DNA of 64,000 nucleotides from assembly GCA_030512335.1 (NCBI GenBank), contig JAULSU010000007.1:3100001-3164000 (forward strand). Reading direction: 5' to 3'. A program made the translations under genes and the position numbers. This document shows, piece after piece, positions 11,051-22,716 of this stretch; positions within the stretch are counted from its first letter, which is position 1, and each line of letters begins with the position of its first letter. The notes under the pieces are model-generated. The model did not search any database. It was not told where the DNA came from and saw only the letters and a list, made by a program, of their open reading frames with translations. Source of the DNA: Immersiella caudata (taxonomy: Eukaryota > Ascomycota > Sordariomycetes > Sordariales > Lasiosphaeriaceae).

Positions 11051-12187
11051 GTTGGGATCGCCTTGCGGCGGCACGGTTGGATCGGTGGAAGCCGTTGACT
11101 AGTGACAGGGACTGATTCGAGCTGTTAGCCAGATAGACAACGTCAGAGATTGATAGAAGAATATCAAAAATGACGAACTTGACGTAAAAACACATTCTCT
11201 GCATGGGGGATTCAAGAATAATTCGTCCGAACGAGAAGATGGATCAGGAAGCCATGTGGTAAGGATGCTAAGATTCTGAAGTTCTGCGCCGTCCAGATGC
11301 CCAATGCCGCCCCACCTTCCAGGCCCAGCTCGATCAAAGGCTCCTTCCTTGTCTTGCAACAATGAAATATTGTCTTAAAACATCTTTTTCCTAACCCAAG
11401 CTTTTCTCAGGCTTTTCGTGGGAAACCCTCATCCTCTTCCGGCAACAGGGACGCGACCTTGGCGTTAGATACAGCCAGCCGTGACGAACCGGAAATCTAC
11501 CCCAGATTCTTTGGCCACGCTCTGCTTCCGCGCCTCGTCCATGGCGCTGGAACCCGAATATAAATTCCGGGGTTGCCCCGCTGTGCAGCAATCGGACCTT
11601 TAGGCCGTGGCGATCGTTTCTTCACGGGTAGCTCATCAGCCCAATAAACGCTTGGCGGTCGTCCTCATCATCGGCGCGAATACATTGAGACTGATGAGCG
11701 CCCTGTTGAACCTTTTGACATCCGCATTCGAGCTAATGAGACCATGATCAAGTGTGTCAATGTACCAAGGAAGCAGTCCCGGAACCGTACTTATGTGCCG
11801 TGTGTCTGATTTACTTATACAGCATACACGAATCCCCGTGGGGTAGTGGAATCAGGTGCCGAACTGTCAATTCCTTGATTGGCCCGCTTCTGAAGAAATA
11901 GTGTGTTTTGAGCAGCAATAGGCCGTGTCATCTAAGGTACTATTGGCCCTAACTGCATACCTATATTTCGAGTCCGCTAATAGGCTGTTTGGTGATAGAT
12001 TAATGAACGCGGGCTTTACACCCACCACCCGAATCGGATGAACGATCCGCGGATTAGATGGTGCTGGGCACTGCCGTGCGCGGTCTTATAGGGCGGGGTT
12101 CGTCCAACAGCGCTCGTGGGCTTTTCGGCTGCTGCGGTGCGAAGACTGGAGCGATACGCTTGATTTTTTCGATACACCTTCGCCAAG
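11051..12187. other. Gene-free stretch, upstream region of the AA9 gene
   Basis: Holds the presumed 3' UTR of the methyltransferase and the promoter of the AA9 enzyme. One GTGGGG hexamer at 11838-11843 fits the CreA/CRE1 consensus SYGGRG, but a single six-base match is expected by chance. No coding frame is convincing. Confidence 0.45.
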
Positions 12188-12986
12188 ATGCACATTGCGA
12201 CAGTCGCCCTGTTTCTGACCGGCGTGGTCCAGGCTCATTGTGCGTGCCCAACACAGCTTGATACTCTTGGAGACCACTGAAGCTAATTGACCGTCGTTAG
12301 ACCACTTCCCGTACCTGATCACCAGCGCCGGAAAGGACACGGTCAAATGGAAGCACGTTCGGCAGGTCAAGAACCCCGAAAGCAATGACTTTGTATCCGG
12401 TGGCCCGACGAGCCCCGACATTCGTTGCTACTCGAGCGGCCGAAAGGCGGAGACGGCAACCGTCGCGGCGGGCAGCACGCTCGGCATCGGTGCCAGCCAA
12501 GGTGTTTTTCATCCCGGCCCGATCCAGTTCTACATGGCAAAGGTCCCTGCGGGTGTCGACATCGCGAATTGGGATGGCTCTGGCAACGTCTGGTTCAAGA
12601 CCTATTCCGAGAAGCCGCCCTCCTCGAGGCTCGGCGAGACTCAGGCTTGGGCGTCAGGCAGTATGTGCTCATTGCCCCCTTCTTCGAATTCCCATTCTCT
12701 GACAACCTCATCTGCAGACAAGCAAGACTTCACCTTCACGGTGCCCAGGAGCACACCTTCGGGTGACTATCTCGTGCGCATCGAGCACATCGCCCTCCAC
12801 AATACCGGCAAGCCCCAGATTTACGTCGCCTGCGGTCAAGTCAGAGTGACTGGCGGTGGAAGCGGTACCCCCGGTCCCCTTGTTGCTTTCCCCGGCGTCT
12901 ACGCCGCCAACGATCCCGGCGTTGTCTTCAACCTGTATGGCGGCGGCATTTACAGGGCTCCCGGCCCGGCCGTCTGGACTGGCTAA
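12188..12986 (+). CDS. AA9 lytic polysaccharide monooxygenase (formerly GH61)
   Basis: A secreted copper enzyme that oxidatively cleaves cellulose or related beta-glucans. Exons are 12188-12239, 12301-12660 and 12718-12986, with introns of 61 and 57 nt; 226 residues. A 16-residue signal peptide ends at VVQA, so the mature protein starts with His17 (HYHFPYL), the histidine-brace residue. The second copper His is His88 in GVFHPGPIQFYMAKVP. Gln171 and Tyr173 (PQIYVACGQV) fit the conserved Q-x-Y secondary shell. Cys60 and Cys176 are placed for the usual disulfide. There is no carbohydrate-binding module or linker; the protein ends soon after the catalytic domain. Regioselectivity (C1, C4 or both) cannot be read from the sequence. 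Confidence 0.95.
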
Positions 12987-14154
12987 AGAGCATAAGAGCA
13001 GCGAGCTTCAGTGCATGAGGGGACTTTCAGACATTGTACATACATTCCTTTCTGAAGGGGCGGGGCAGATCAACGAGCAGCGGGCCAGAGGGGTTGCCAG
13101 TGAGCTCCTTGGTGCGCGGTTCAGGGGGGTGGCCTGGGGGTTGCTCAAATCTTTGGACAGGACGCATTGGATCAGCATTATTGTAGCAAGCGTGTTCATA
13201 ACCATCAAAAGACTCACAAATGTGATTTGGGCCTTGCTTGATCCGTGGGTGGATGCCCGTCGAAACCGGAGAAATGGTGGAGCAAAAAGGAGGCAAAAAG
13301 GGGTGAAACTCCACTGGATGTAACAAAATGGAGCAAAAACACACAACACCAGGGATTCGCTGGTCGTCACCGACCCAACTGCTGGTATGGCCCTCACTGG
13401 CTTATCTATGGGAGAGCGGACGGGATCCCGAGCGTTCCTATGGGTCGTGGTCGTCAGTGTTCTCCAAGATGGACGCGTCCTCTCGTGACCTGAGTTTGCT
13501 GAGCACTAAGACGACTGAGTCTCGCGAGCACTACCTATCCTGCAACTGTCTGCTTGGGTGACTCCAATCTACATACGCAGCTGGGGGTGGGAGGGCGATA
13601 ATGTTTATTCCTGCGTCGCAGACGTTGAGGGAGCGGATGGTTGACTCCTCAGGTGGAAATTTCACCTTACCACTGTATGCCCCCCTCCCCCCCCCTTTTT
13701 TTTACCCTCGGAGCCATCCGCGGAAATACCTCCATATATTGGAGTTCATTGAGGTAGGACATGAGCGTTGAACTTCATGCTTACGTCTTGGTGGTTGCCC
13801 AGGCAAGACCCGGAATACATGAGCGGGTTGGATTTGGCTTTTGGTAAAGAAGTAACCTTAAGAACTCGAGAGAAACGCCATTGGAATACATCAAAAGACA
13901 GGCCCCAGGGATGCCACCTCTTTCTGAAATTAAAGTGTGGCAAGAGCTGGAATTTCAGTAATGAGAGAACCATCAAGCTAATTGTAGGATATGTTCGATA
14001 CCGGAGAGGATGTCAAGCGCATCTCTCCTCCTAGTCGTCCGGACTGCCCTACCCGCCGAAAAGATCAACACGATGCAAGGGACAACTGCAGAGCCTGATT
14101 GACCGTTTTGTGAGACAAAGCTCGGCACCAATAAAGAAAGTATGTCCCGGATCC
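12987..14154. other. Gene-free stretch between AA9 and a minus-strand membrane protein
   Basis: Convergent 3' flanks. A C-rich then T-rich homopolymer block sits at about 13680-13704. The plus-strand frame at 12856-13323 is an out-of-frame read-through of the AA9 exon and has no protein character. Confidence 0.5.
13680..13704. repeat. Poly-C/poly-T low-complexity tract
   Basis: About 16 pyrimidines dominated by C, followed by about eight T. A simple-sequence tract. Confidence 0.8.
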
Positions 14155-16209
14155 TCAACGTTCGGAACCCCTGGGACCAGGATGCGAAGTCCCGAGCTCC
14201 GGGGCATCGGGACTCGTAGCCTTCACCCCATCTTCTGACTGAACCCCCGCATATTCTCTCCTCCACCAAAGCCGAAGATTCCGAATTCTCAATGCCATCC
14301 TATGTGGCCACTTGGCATCTGCGAGCTTTTCCGTCTGCACCACTTCAACTAGTTCTCTCAGCCCCTCAATGGACTCTCCTTCCCCTGTTGCGATGTTATC
14401 ATTCTCAGCTCGCACCATGATATCCAGCTCTGGGAACCCCGACGTCCTTGGCAGCGCAGCCTTGCATAGAACCATCCAAGTCAAGACCCCTACAGCAAGC
14501 AGAATGAACGCCCCTCCCAGCGAAACAAACACCGCCCATGTCCATACGCGCACCACGAAGCGCGGCATCAGCACTCCACCCGTGGCGGTGGTGATCATCT
14601 CGTCTGGTAGCCATGATGACGATGGGTTGGCGGGCGTGCCTATTCCGGTGCCGTTCAGCAGGATGACACATGCGAGCGTGAATTGCAGCGGCACAGCAAG
14701 GAAGTTCTGCAGATAAGCCAAAGGGGTGGTGCTGTCGTCAGGGTAGTCGTCATCATAGAGACGGATGAGCCAGGCGAGGGACCATGTGAAGGAGTTGATC
14801 ATGGTTTTATCTTCTTCGGAGGATGTTGCGTCGGCGATGAGGATCTTGTCCCAGATGGCGCGGTATTCTGCGGTGTCAAGGGGGTGTATGTCGGCGTTAC
14901 CGGTTGGCTTGGTGTGCAGAATGGAGAAGTCGCGGGCGTGATAAGAGGTGGTGGCTTTCTGTCGATACGCCGTCAAGAGAACCTTGTCCACCACGGGCGC
15001 GTCCATCCAGGCCGGTGCGGTGAGGCACCTTTGGGTCAGGTAGAGGTCGTAAGGGCAGACGGCCCACCCTAATGAGAATGTGAGCCCGCAATTCCACGAT
15101 AGAGTGGAGAGCCAACTTGGTACCAGCGGCAATTGATGGACCAACGTTCCGTGCACAAATCTGAATCGGGTTGTTCGCTTCACGCCCATAAGTGACGCAC
15201 TCGGAACCGTTTCGGTTAAAGTCGAAAGATAGGTCCAGCTTCTGGTAAGTCAGGAGAAATCCCGTTGCGTCACTGATGCTGATGGCTTCGGACTCATGAA
15301 AGATGTTGCCTTTCATCAACGACGAGCCCAGTCCAGCGTCAGCTTTGCGGGCTGACTCTACGCCTCCAGGTAGGAAAAACGCTGTGCAATTCGGATTCTC
15401 GACGCAATCCAAATGGCTAACCGGGGTGGCAAACTTGTTGACGTCGAGGAGGACTGGCATCCAAGACGCAAAATAGAGGCATATATATCGAGCCGGGGTC
15501 ATCCCGAGAACGTGCAGGTCGATTGGTATCAGTCCCGCAAAGACTCGAGCCCCAGCAGAATAGTCTCGAAAGATGAAGTCGGACGTGGCCTCCGCTGTTG
15601 GAGAGATACAATCAGCTCGTTGCAACGACATCGGCAATAAATGTAAAGCCCAATAGGTAGAATACCTGCCTTTGAGGATTGAGCCAAACAGGAGACTGAG
15701 GGCAGGGAACAGGAGGCTGTGTTTTTTGCGGTAAGAAAAGCTGTCGCCGTTATAATCGCGGTGAGAGTATCTCCCTACCATATGACCCCCCATGACAAAA
15801 GCCACCTGGAGGCGGTGAACACAGAAATGGGAATGCGGCTCGTCGCTGAGCTGAGGGTGAAGAACGTCGCTGCCGAAACCCCGCGACTGGTTGCGGCAAG
15901 TTGCCACCGAAAGTAATCAAACACTTCGGAAAAGAGAAAGGCTAAAGTCATCGCAAAGACCTGGGATAGGACCGATACCAGCAGATTTGCGTTCGAAGCT
16001 GACAACACGAGGTGTGGGGGCGGATTCTCCACAACCATCGTGTCGTAGACGTACCATCCTGTCGTGATGAGGGTGACCGTCGAGATAACGGACAGGGCTA
16101 CTGGGAGCCAGAGGATCTTGACCTTGGTCCATTTCAGGCCCTTCTTTAGGACTCGGGGGCTCGGCGGAGCACTTCCAGGCGACTTAGATGTCGCCCCGAT
16201 ACCGATCAT
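14155..16209 (-). CDS. Multi-pass membrane protein with large ectodomain (paralogue of the 54.5 kb gene)
   Basis: Model: exons 16209-15806, 15740-15124 and 15068-14155 (minus strand), giving 644 residues. The first join (GTGGCT..GACAG) and the second (GTACCA..CATTAG, giving IAAGWAVCPYD) both keep the frame. The N-terminus has hydrophobic spans around LWLPVALSVISTVTLITTGW and VSVLSQVFAMTLAFLFSEVF, followed by FDYFRWQLAATSRG. The ectodomain includes NPNCTAFFLPGG and several Cys. A C-terminal span (WTWAVFVSLGGAFILLAVGV) is followed by a basic, charged tail. Topology and N-terminal motif match the gene at 54480-56293. About residues 158-230 (15665-15450) look unlike a folded segment and may hide another intron. 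Function unknown. Confidence 0.78.
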
Positions 16210-18263
16210 ATTGAAACTTTAAGTGGTGTGAAAATGGGCGCTGGTATAACGCCAGAGCAGAATTGTAGTGCGACCTAGAGTTACAATTCTAATCTCATAT
16301 AAAGTGATGGATGTCCCTTCTCCCCCGTCTAACTCCCCCCCCCCCCCAAATCGACCATCAAAAAGCGTCAGAACGCCTTGGGTTTTGGCATGAGCAAATA
16401 AGAAATAAAAAAACCGGATTTCCTGGTGGCAAATAGCTTGGCAGCAAGGGCGCTAAAAGTTGTGTCGAGAAGGCCACGAATCACCAGGCTTTAACGGTTG
16501 ACAGATGCTCCTTGAAGTGGCTTGCTCAGCCCGCCTCCACTGAGCGCCAAGAAGCATTAAAATATCACAGGACTCTCTTACAGCTGAGACGGACTGAAAT
16601 TTTTGACTTCGGGAGCCCTCGCCAGCCAGTTTTTTAGTGTTAGAGAAGCGGGGAAGTAGCAGGTCTGGCGAAATGTTTGATTACCGACACTTTTTCCCGC
16701 CCTCACGCCCGAGGAGGCTGTGCTTGATGAATGAATAAATGCTAAGAGTGACCCCGTTCTGCACCGCTGTTGGGTCGTCGACTCAGTCGGGTGGCTCACA
16801 TTGGGAGAAGCCGCGATGAGTAATTCACATTCGACGAACCAACAACAACGCTGCTCACCTCCCATCCAGCACTCGGACGACACAGTCGACTCTACACAAA
16901 CAATACCATCTCAAAGCAACCTGATTCATCTGTGATCACCTGACATTCAATCATGAGTCTAGTGCCGAGCAGCGCACGAGCCCACAATCCTCATTTGTGA
17001 GACTGGTGCAACCAGCAATTCTGAGCAAAACGAATCTATTGCGGGTGTGGTGTTGCATGGGGGAGAAGCTACGGAAACGCGCAATGCGCGGTGGCTAAAT
17101 ACTATGGTGCAGACAAAGAAATCCTGGTGGGCAGAGCATTGGAGGGAAAGCCTTAGCATCCACCAGGCCTTTCCACATCATTCCTTGGTGTTCCGCGTAC
17201 CAGCTGCTGGATCGCGAAGTCAACTCTTGACGATAAATACTTTCATGCCCTCGGTCCCTCACCACGATTCTGCCTTTCCTCCTCCTCCGGTCGTTTCCTC
17301 TGGCTCTGGCTTCGCGTATTCTAACCCATGGCAAAATGCCACACTTAAGCCCAGACATGTATCGCAGTGTAACGTAACGCGATGGGAGCGGGGGAGGGGC
17401 ACTGAGAAGACTGGTGCCCCTTCGTCTCCTTAAGTAACGGTATCTGAGAAAAGTGGTGGCTACATCGGCTTCGTTTTTTAAGATCTACCGACTCGTTACA
17501 CGTGATATACAGGGTTAGGGTTAATAGAGCCCTTAAAAATCGGCCGCCCGTACAGCCCCACTTAAAGCCCCACTTATGTTAAAGCGGGTTCATCACTTTT
17601 CCAGTGGGTTGTGGTCGTATGTGACAGGATCGCCGTTTCGACCAGCTTGTGGCCAGGAGTTGGTGGAGGAGATGGTAGAGAATGCAGCAACTGCGGTCAG
17701 GGCCATCAATAAGTGCCACCGTCTACTACGGACCTGCAATGCCACACTCTTGAAACCAATGTGCCAACAAGCTTCCCTGTGTTTGGCTCGCCGTTCAAAG
17801 GCTGCTAGCGACCTAGGCCTTCACGCGTAATCGATTTGGAAAGCTGCCGGTTTGTCGGCCACCGAAATGGAATACGTCAGGTATAGGGCAAAAGTTGACT
17901 TTATTTGACAGCAACAGTCTCTCATCGGCTGTCGGCGTCGTTTCATTCAGCTAGAGATGGTTGAGGTGGGGAAAGAAAACAGGGCTCAGGAGCGGCCGAC
18001 CAATGTCGTGTCTTGAGCAGAAGTCAATGATACACTTTATTGCAGCACCCGTTGGCAGCACCCGCACGCATCGAGTTGATCGATGTCGAGCCGTAAGCCT
18101 CTCAGGGCTCAGAATTATGTCATATTTGCGACCCGGATGCATTATAAAACTCGGTGTTGATTTCACAGCGTCGACATCTCCTTTGACTTCAAGGTTGACA
18201 ATAGCATTGTTTGTTGGCATCGTGTGATTCATCCGACTTTGAAAGCTTTGGTACCCATTCGAA
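16210..18263. other. Gene-free stretch
   Basis: About 2 kb with a 13-nt C run at 16335-16347. It holds the promoter of the minus-strand membrane protein. Open frames are short and unrecognisable. No repeat family, tRNA or transposon relic was seen by eye. Confidence 0.5.
16335..16347. repeat. Poly-C tract (13 nt)
   Basis: Uninterrupted C run about 125 nt upstream of the membrane-protein start codon on the minus strand. No function assigned. Confidence 0.85.
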
Positions 18264-18497
18264 ATGGACCGCACAACAGATTATGGAGCGCCAGCTGCAA
18301 GGAGCCGTGAAACAGGCCTCCTGACGCGCTTCGTGCCGGACGGACTCAAGCACTCGGCACTCTACCGGTGGATTCTCCGTCTGACCCGCGTCCTCCAATT
18401 CCTCTCGGCCGCCATCTCGCTCGGCCTCTTCTCGAGTGGCTTCTACAAAGCCTACCGCTTCGTCAATGCTCTCAAGACCCGCCGCGGTGTAGGATAG
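18264..18497 (+). CDS. Small membrane protein, possibly truncated
   Basis: A 77-residue frame with a clean start context (gaaATGgac). A hydrophilic N-terminus is followed by a basic and hydrophobic segment: LYRWILRLTRVLQFLSAAIS, then LGLFSSGFYKAYRFVNALKT, then RRGVG and stop. The pattern of a short span followed by a basic loop looks like the first third of a longer multi-span fungal protein. I see no continuation downstream that could supply further spans, either directly or across an intron from GTGTAG or GTAGGA. It is either a genuine mini-protein, the 5' part of a broken gene, or a chance frame. Evidence is limited to composition and start context. Confidence 0.4.
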   Translation: MDRTTDYGAPAARSRETGLLTRFVPDGLKHSALYRWILRLTRVLQFLSAAISLGLFSSGFYKAYRFVNALKTRRGVG

Positions 18498-19406
18498 ACT
18501 CGGAGGTAATGCAGACGGGACGGCGCGAAATGTCTTGCAGATTCTTTGTTCAGTGGTCATTGCTAGGATAAATGCGTGTTTGCTCAATTGAAACAAAGGA
18601 TATATCTGAAGTTTCCGGTGTTGTTGTGGTTCACATTGAGCGGGCAGGAAGCAGAAAGCGTCGGGACCGGTTCATCTCCGACACCGATCCCCGTGCCGTG
18701 CCGAGAGCAAGCACCTTCAAACACCCAACAAGACCCGAAGAACCCACTGCCACCAACACGAAGCTTGCGCAAGATCTGAAGCTCAGTGGATTCCCAAGAA
18801 CCTGGATCTTGATCGAAAATAGAGACAGCGCATATTGCTCCTGTCGCACAGCAGCGCACCCCAGAACAAGCACAGCTCTCAGCTGATCGCCGCATCCATT
18901 GTTGATATCAACTGGCCGCTCTCCAGGATCCATTGATTTTACGGTGAGAATCTGCCTGCTGCATCCGGTTTAGCCCCAACTGCCGGCAGTTGTATAATAC
19001 TGACGATCTTATATAGGCTTGGTATCACGGGGCGAAGCGCATCTATTTTCCCGAACTCTATCCAAGTTGCACCGTTGGGCCAGCGACCAGCTGCCTATCC
19101 CCGCAATCTTCGTCCTACGATGCACCGCTTACCGCGCCCCTCATGCAACGGTGAACATAACCGGATAACAATCGCCTGCCCGATACGGAATCTCAATGCC
19201 CCTCCCCGCATCTCGCAAAGGACCGACGAGTGCCGCTGCCAGACAGTGACACGGTGACACGGGACGAAAGGGATGCACGGCACTCCGTCCATTATGGTTT
19301 GCCTCCAGCCCGAACCTTAATTCCAACATGGCGCCACCGCTTCTCCCCGCTCGCCAGAGGCTCGCCAAACGACAGTCTCCCAGCGTCGAACTGGCACGTC
19401 TAGGCA
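18498..19406. other. Gene-free stretch, promoter of the OPT transporter
   Basis: No convincing coding frame. The right half is presumably the promoter and leader of the OPT gene. Confidence 0.5.
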
Positions 19407-22400
19407 ATGGCGGAGAAGATCGGGGCCAGCGTCGTCGACGGCGACGACATCAACCCAGATGTCTCGGATCGTGATGCCGAGAAGACCCAAGCTCGTTCGG
19501 GAGCCACCGAGGGCTACGCCCATCAGATCCCAGATGACATGCTCAAAGTCATTGCCCCTAATGGCGAGGGAGACTACATTCTGGACAAGATCAACAACAT
19601 GACCGAGGAGGAGGCCGTCGCCATCATTGCAGACTCACACAAATTCCACGCCGATGATTGGAATTTCCCATCCGGTTTGTCAATTCTCATCTGGCAGTTC
19701 ACTCGTTGATATTTCAGGGGCGATCATGTCCCCATTTCGCATCTTGGAGACGATTGTGGAATAAGATGACGAGCTGACTGCGTTCCCGCCAGATATGCGT
19801 GACCGGATGGGGCGTTTGCTGAAGGGCCCAAAGCAATACGGCGAGTTTTACGACCGGGATCTTCGAATCGACGCTGTCATGATGCGATACTCGTCGCCGT
19901 ATCCAGGTGTCCGCGCTGTGGCGGATCCTCTTGATGACCAGAAAGTTCCCATTGAGACGATACGTGCCTACTTTCTGGGCATTTCTGTAAGCGCTTCCAG
20001 CCGTTAGCTCCTCTTCTGTGATGCTGACCTTGTATACTCAGTTTGCCGTCATAGGCAAGTTCTGCCGACTCTGCACTGTTCCTTGTCTACCTTCTCTGAC
20101 TCTAACAAGGAACGTTTGTGAGCACCTTCTTCAACAGCAGATTCCCATCGATCAGTGAGTCAACTGGCCGCATTGCTATCAATGCCATGTGTCTCACTCT
20201 TGACAGGTCTTAGCGGGTCTGTCATCCAGATCTTGCTGTTCCCTTGTGCCAAGTTCTTGGAGTGGGCGCTCCCAGATTGGGGTGTGACCGTGTTTGGTGT
20301 CCGCCATTCTCTGAATCCGGGCCCTTGGACGTTTAAGGAGCAGATGTTTGCAACCATTACATTCAACATTGCAATTTATACGACGAACTCGTACGGAATG
20401 GTAAGCTGGGGTGTTGCCTGAGCGGGCTGCGTAGATGGCGGGCTGACAAGAGGCTAGATTCTTGTGCAAAAGCTCGACCTCTTTTACGGCCTCAAGTTTG
20501 TCGATTTCGGATACCAGCTCATGTTGACACTGTTTGTGCAGTTGATGGGTATGCTTTTGTGTGGTCCCGAAATCTGATTTGGAATTTGCTGACTCTATCT
20601 CGACAGGAATGGGTTTTGCAGGGCGAGCAGACCCTTTCGCTCTTGCCAGTAGAGAGAACATGCTGACTCTCATCAGATACCTCCGAAGGTTCAGCGTCTA
20701 CCCGGTCAAGGCACTCTGGCCTACTGTCCTTCCCATCGTGGCAATGAACCGCGCCTTAACCCGCCCCGAAGCCAAGGTCAACATCTACGGCTGGACCATC
20801 TCCCGATACCGCTTCTTCTACATATCATGTCTGGCGATGATAGTGTACTACTGGCTCCCAGGCTATCTCTTCACTGCTCTAGCAACTTTCAACTGGATGA
20901 CGTGGATTGCCCCTGAGAACTTCACCCTCGCGGTTCTGACCGGCTCTTCGATGGGACTCGGCCTGTTCAACCCCATCACCACATTCGACTGGAACGTCGC
21001 CACAAGCTCGTATGCCGCGCTAGCACAGCCATTCTTTGCAACTTGCACGATGTGGGTCTCGGCAATCTTTGGCGGATGTGTGATTCTCGCCATCTTCTAC
21101 ACCAACATGAACTACACTGCTTACTTGCCCATCAACTCGTCGTCCGCGTTTGCCAACGATGGGACTGTTTACGATGTGAAGAAGGTGGTGGTGAACAACA
21201 AACTCGTCGAGGAGCTGTATCAGAACTACTCCATGCCTTACTACTCGGCTGGCTATATCCTGACCGTCGGCGCCAACTTTGTCTTCTACGTACGCAGCCC
21301 CTTTCTCACGCAAACCGAAAAGCGCTGACTCTGGCAGCCTGTGTACTTTTTCTACATTATGGTCAACCAATGGACGACTGTTGGACAAGCATACGTCGAC
21401 TTCTGGCAGGGTCTACGGTACGGAAAAGGAAACTACGAAGGCTCCATGGACATTCACAACAGGTTGATGTCCAAGTACCCCGAAGTGCCAGATTGGTGGT
21501 TTGTACGTGCTGCTCTTCCCCCTAGTCACTTGCAACTGACGCACGCAGATCGGCATTCTCGTGGGAGCTATCGGTGTTTCCGTCGCATTTCTGACTTACT
21601 ACCCGCTTGATACACCCGTGTGGCTGGTCTTCCTCATGATCGGCATCAATCTCATCTTCGCGGTTCCGTTATCATTCTTGTCGGCCACAACCGGAACGAA
21701 CTTGGGCCTCGGCGCCCTCATTCAAGTCATCACAGGCTACATGCTCCCCGGTAACCCCAACGCGTTCCTGTTCAGCCAAACGCTCGGCAGCTGGGCCCTA
21801 GCAGGCTACGGTGACAACTACGTCCAGGACCAAAAGATGGCGCACTATGTCAAGATCCCACCACGCGCCGTTTTCCGCAGCCAGATCGGCACCATCATCA
21901 TCACATGCTTCGTTGCCGTCGCCACACAGAACTTCATCCTCGAAAACGTCCAGGGTCTCTGCACCCCTCTCCAGCCCAGTCGCTTCACCTGTGCCAACGA
22001 CGGCCATCCGCTGTACGCCAGCTCGCTAATGTGGGGGCTCCTCGGCTCAGAGCGCATGTTCAACCACCTGTACCCGATGTTCAAGGTGAGATAGCCATAA
22101 GAGACTTCCACAAGTCCACAATGATCACCTTGTTAACTTGCCCTCTATCACAGTGGTGCTTCCTAATCGGAGTAGGTATCTCCTTCATCTTTCTCTTCTG
22201 CCAGGGCTACGGACCAAAATACCTCCCCGGCGTTCGAGAAAAACTCCGCACCAAGCTCAGCCCCCGAACCTTTGCCCTTTGCGAAAAGACACTCTTCCCC
22301 TTCGTTGCTTCTCTCCTTTGGCTCAATCCCATCCTCATCATCCAAGGTGTGCAACACTGGGCGCCCTCCAATCTTTCGTACAAGACACCCGGTTTCATCC

Positions 22401-22716
22401 TCTCCTTTATCTTCATGTACTGGCTCCCGCGGCATCGTCTGGCATGGTGGGAGAAGTACAACTACGTCCTGTCAGCAGCCTTGACGGCAGGCGTGGCGAT
22501 TAGCGCGCTAATCATGTTCTTTGCCGTGGTATGTTTATTCAAGTCTGTACACGCGTCGTTGGGTTAACTGACTCATGTGAATAGGGATACAATCCTATCA
22601 AGCTGAATTGGTGGGGAAACACCGTGAGTTATGCTGGCGTTGATGGGAAGAATGTTGGGTTGCTGCCGATTCCCGAGAGGGGGTACTTTGGGTTGGAGAA
22701 GGGAACTTTTCCATGA
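19407..22716 (+). CDS. OPT-family oligopeptide transporter
   Basis: An 880-residue plasma-membrane proton-coupled transporter for small peptides. Twelve exons: 19407-19674, 19793-19986, 20042-20054, 20110-20154, 20207-20400, 20458-20548, 20607-20622, 20677-21289, 21338-21502, 21549-22085, 22154-22528, 22585-22716. All joins keep the frame. Family signatures include the acidic cytosolic N-terminus, the first span ending FAVIGTFVSTFFNSRFPSIS, GSVIQILLFPCAKFLEW, NWMTWIAPEN, SSMGLGLFNPITTFDW, MHYVK-like KMAHYVKIPPRAVF, and the C-terminal PIKLNWWGNTVSY. Two introns are GC..AG (20055-20109 and 20623-20676), and exons 3 and 7 are only 13 and 16 nt. It is convergent with an amino-acid permease 123 bp away. 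Whether peptides, glutathione or siderophore-type substrates are carried is not visible. Confidence 0.95.
20055..20109 (+). other. GC-AG intron 3 of the OPT gene
   Basis: The donor is GCAAGT directly after exon 3 (tttgccgtcatag), and the acceptor is AACAAG. Removing it gives FAVIG|TFVSTFF, a continuous conserved OPT span. The only nearby GT (20059) gives a frame break with this acceptor. GCAAGT is the best-known non-canonical donor. Confidence 0.85.
20623..20676 (+). other. Probable GC-AG intron 7 of the OPT gene (54 nt, frame-neutral)
   Basis: The donor is GCGAGC and the acceptor CATCAG, with a TGCTGAC branch-like motif 9-15 nt upstream of the acceptor. Splicing gives MGFAG|YLRRF, which fits the conserved OPT loop (AG..RRF). 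Retention would insert 18 residues without a stop. The donor is weak, so both forms are possible. Confidence 0.65.

Noticed and set aside
10112..11074. 320-codon minus-strand frame antisense to the LaeA-like methyltransferase
   Set aside because: A shadow of the methyltransferase exon with Arg/His/Leu-biased composition and no motif.
11838..11843. CreA/CRE1-type hexamer upstream of the AA9 gene
   Set aside because: A single six-base degenerate match in more than 1 kb is expected by chance, so it is not listed as a regulatory site.
12856..13323. 155-codon plus-strand frame after the AA9 catalytic domain
   Set aside because: An alternate frame through the AA9 last exon and 3' UTR. It does not encode a linker or CBM.
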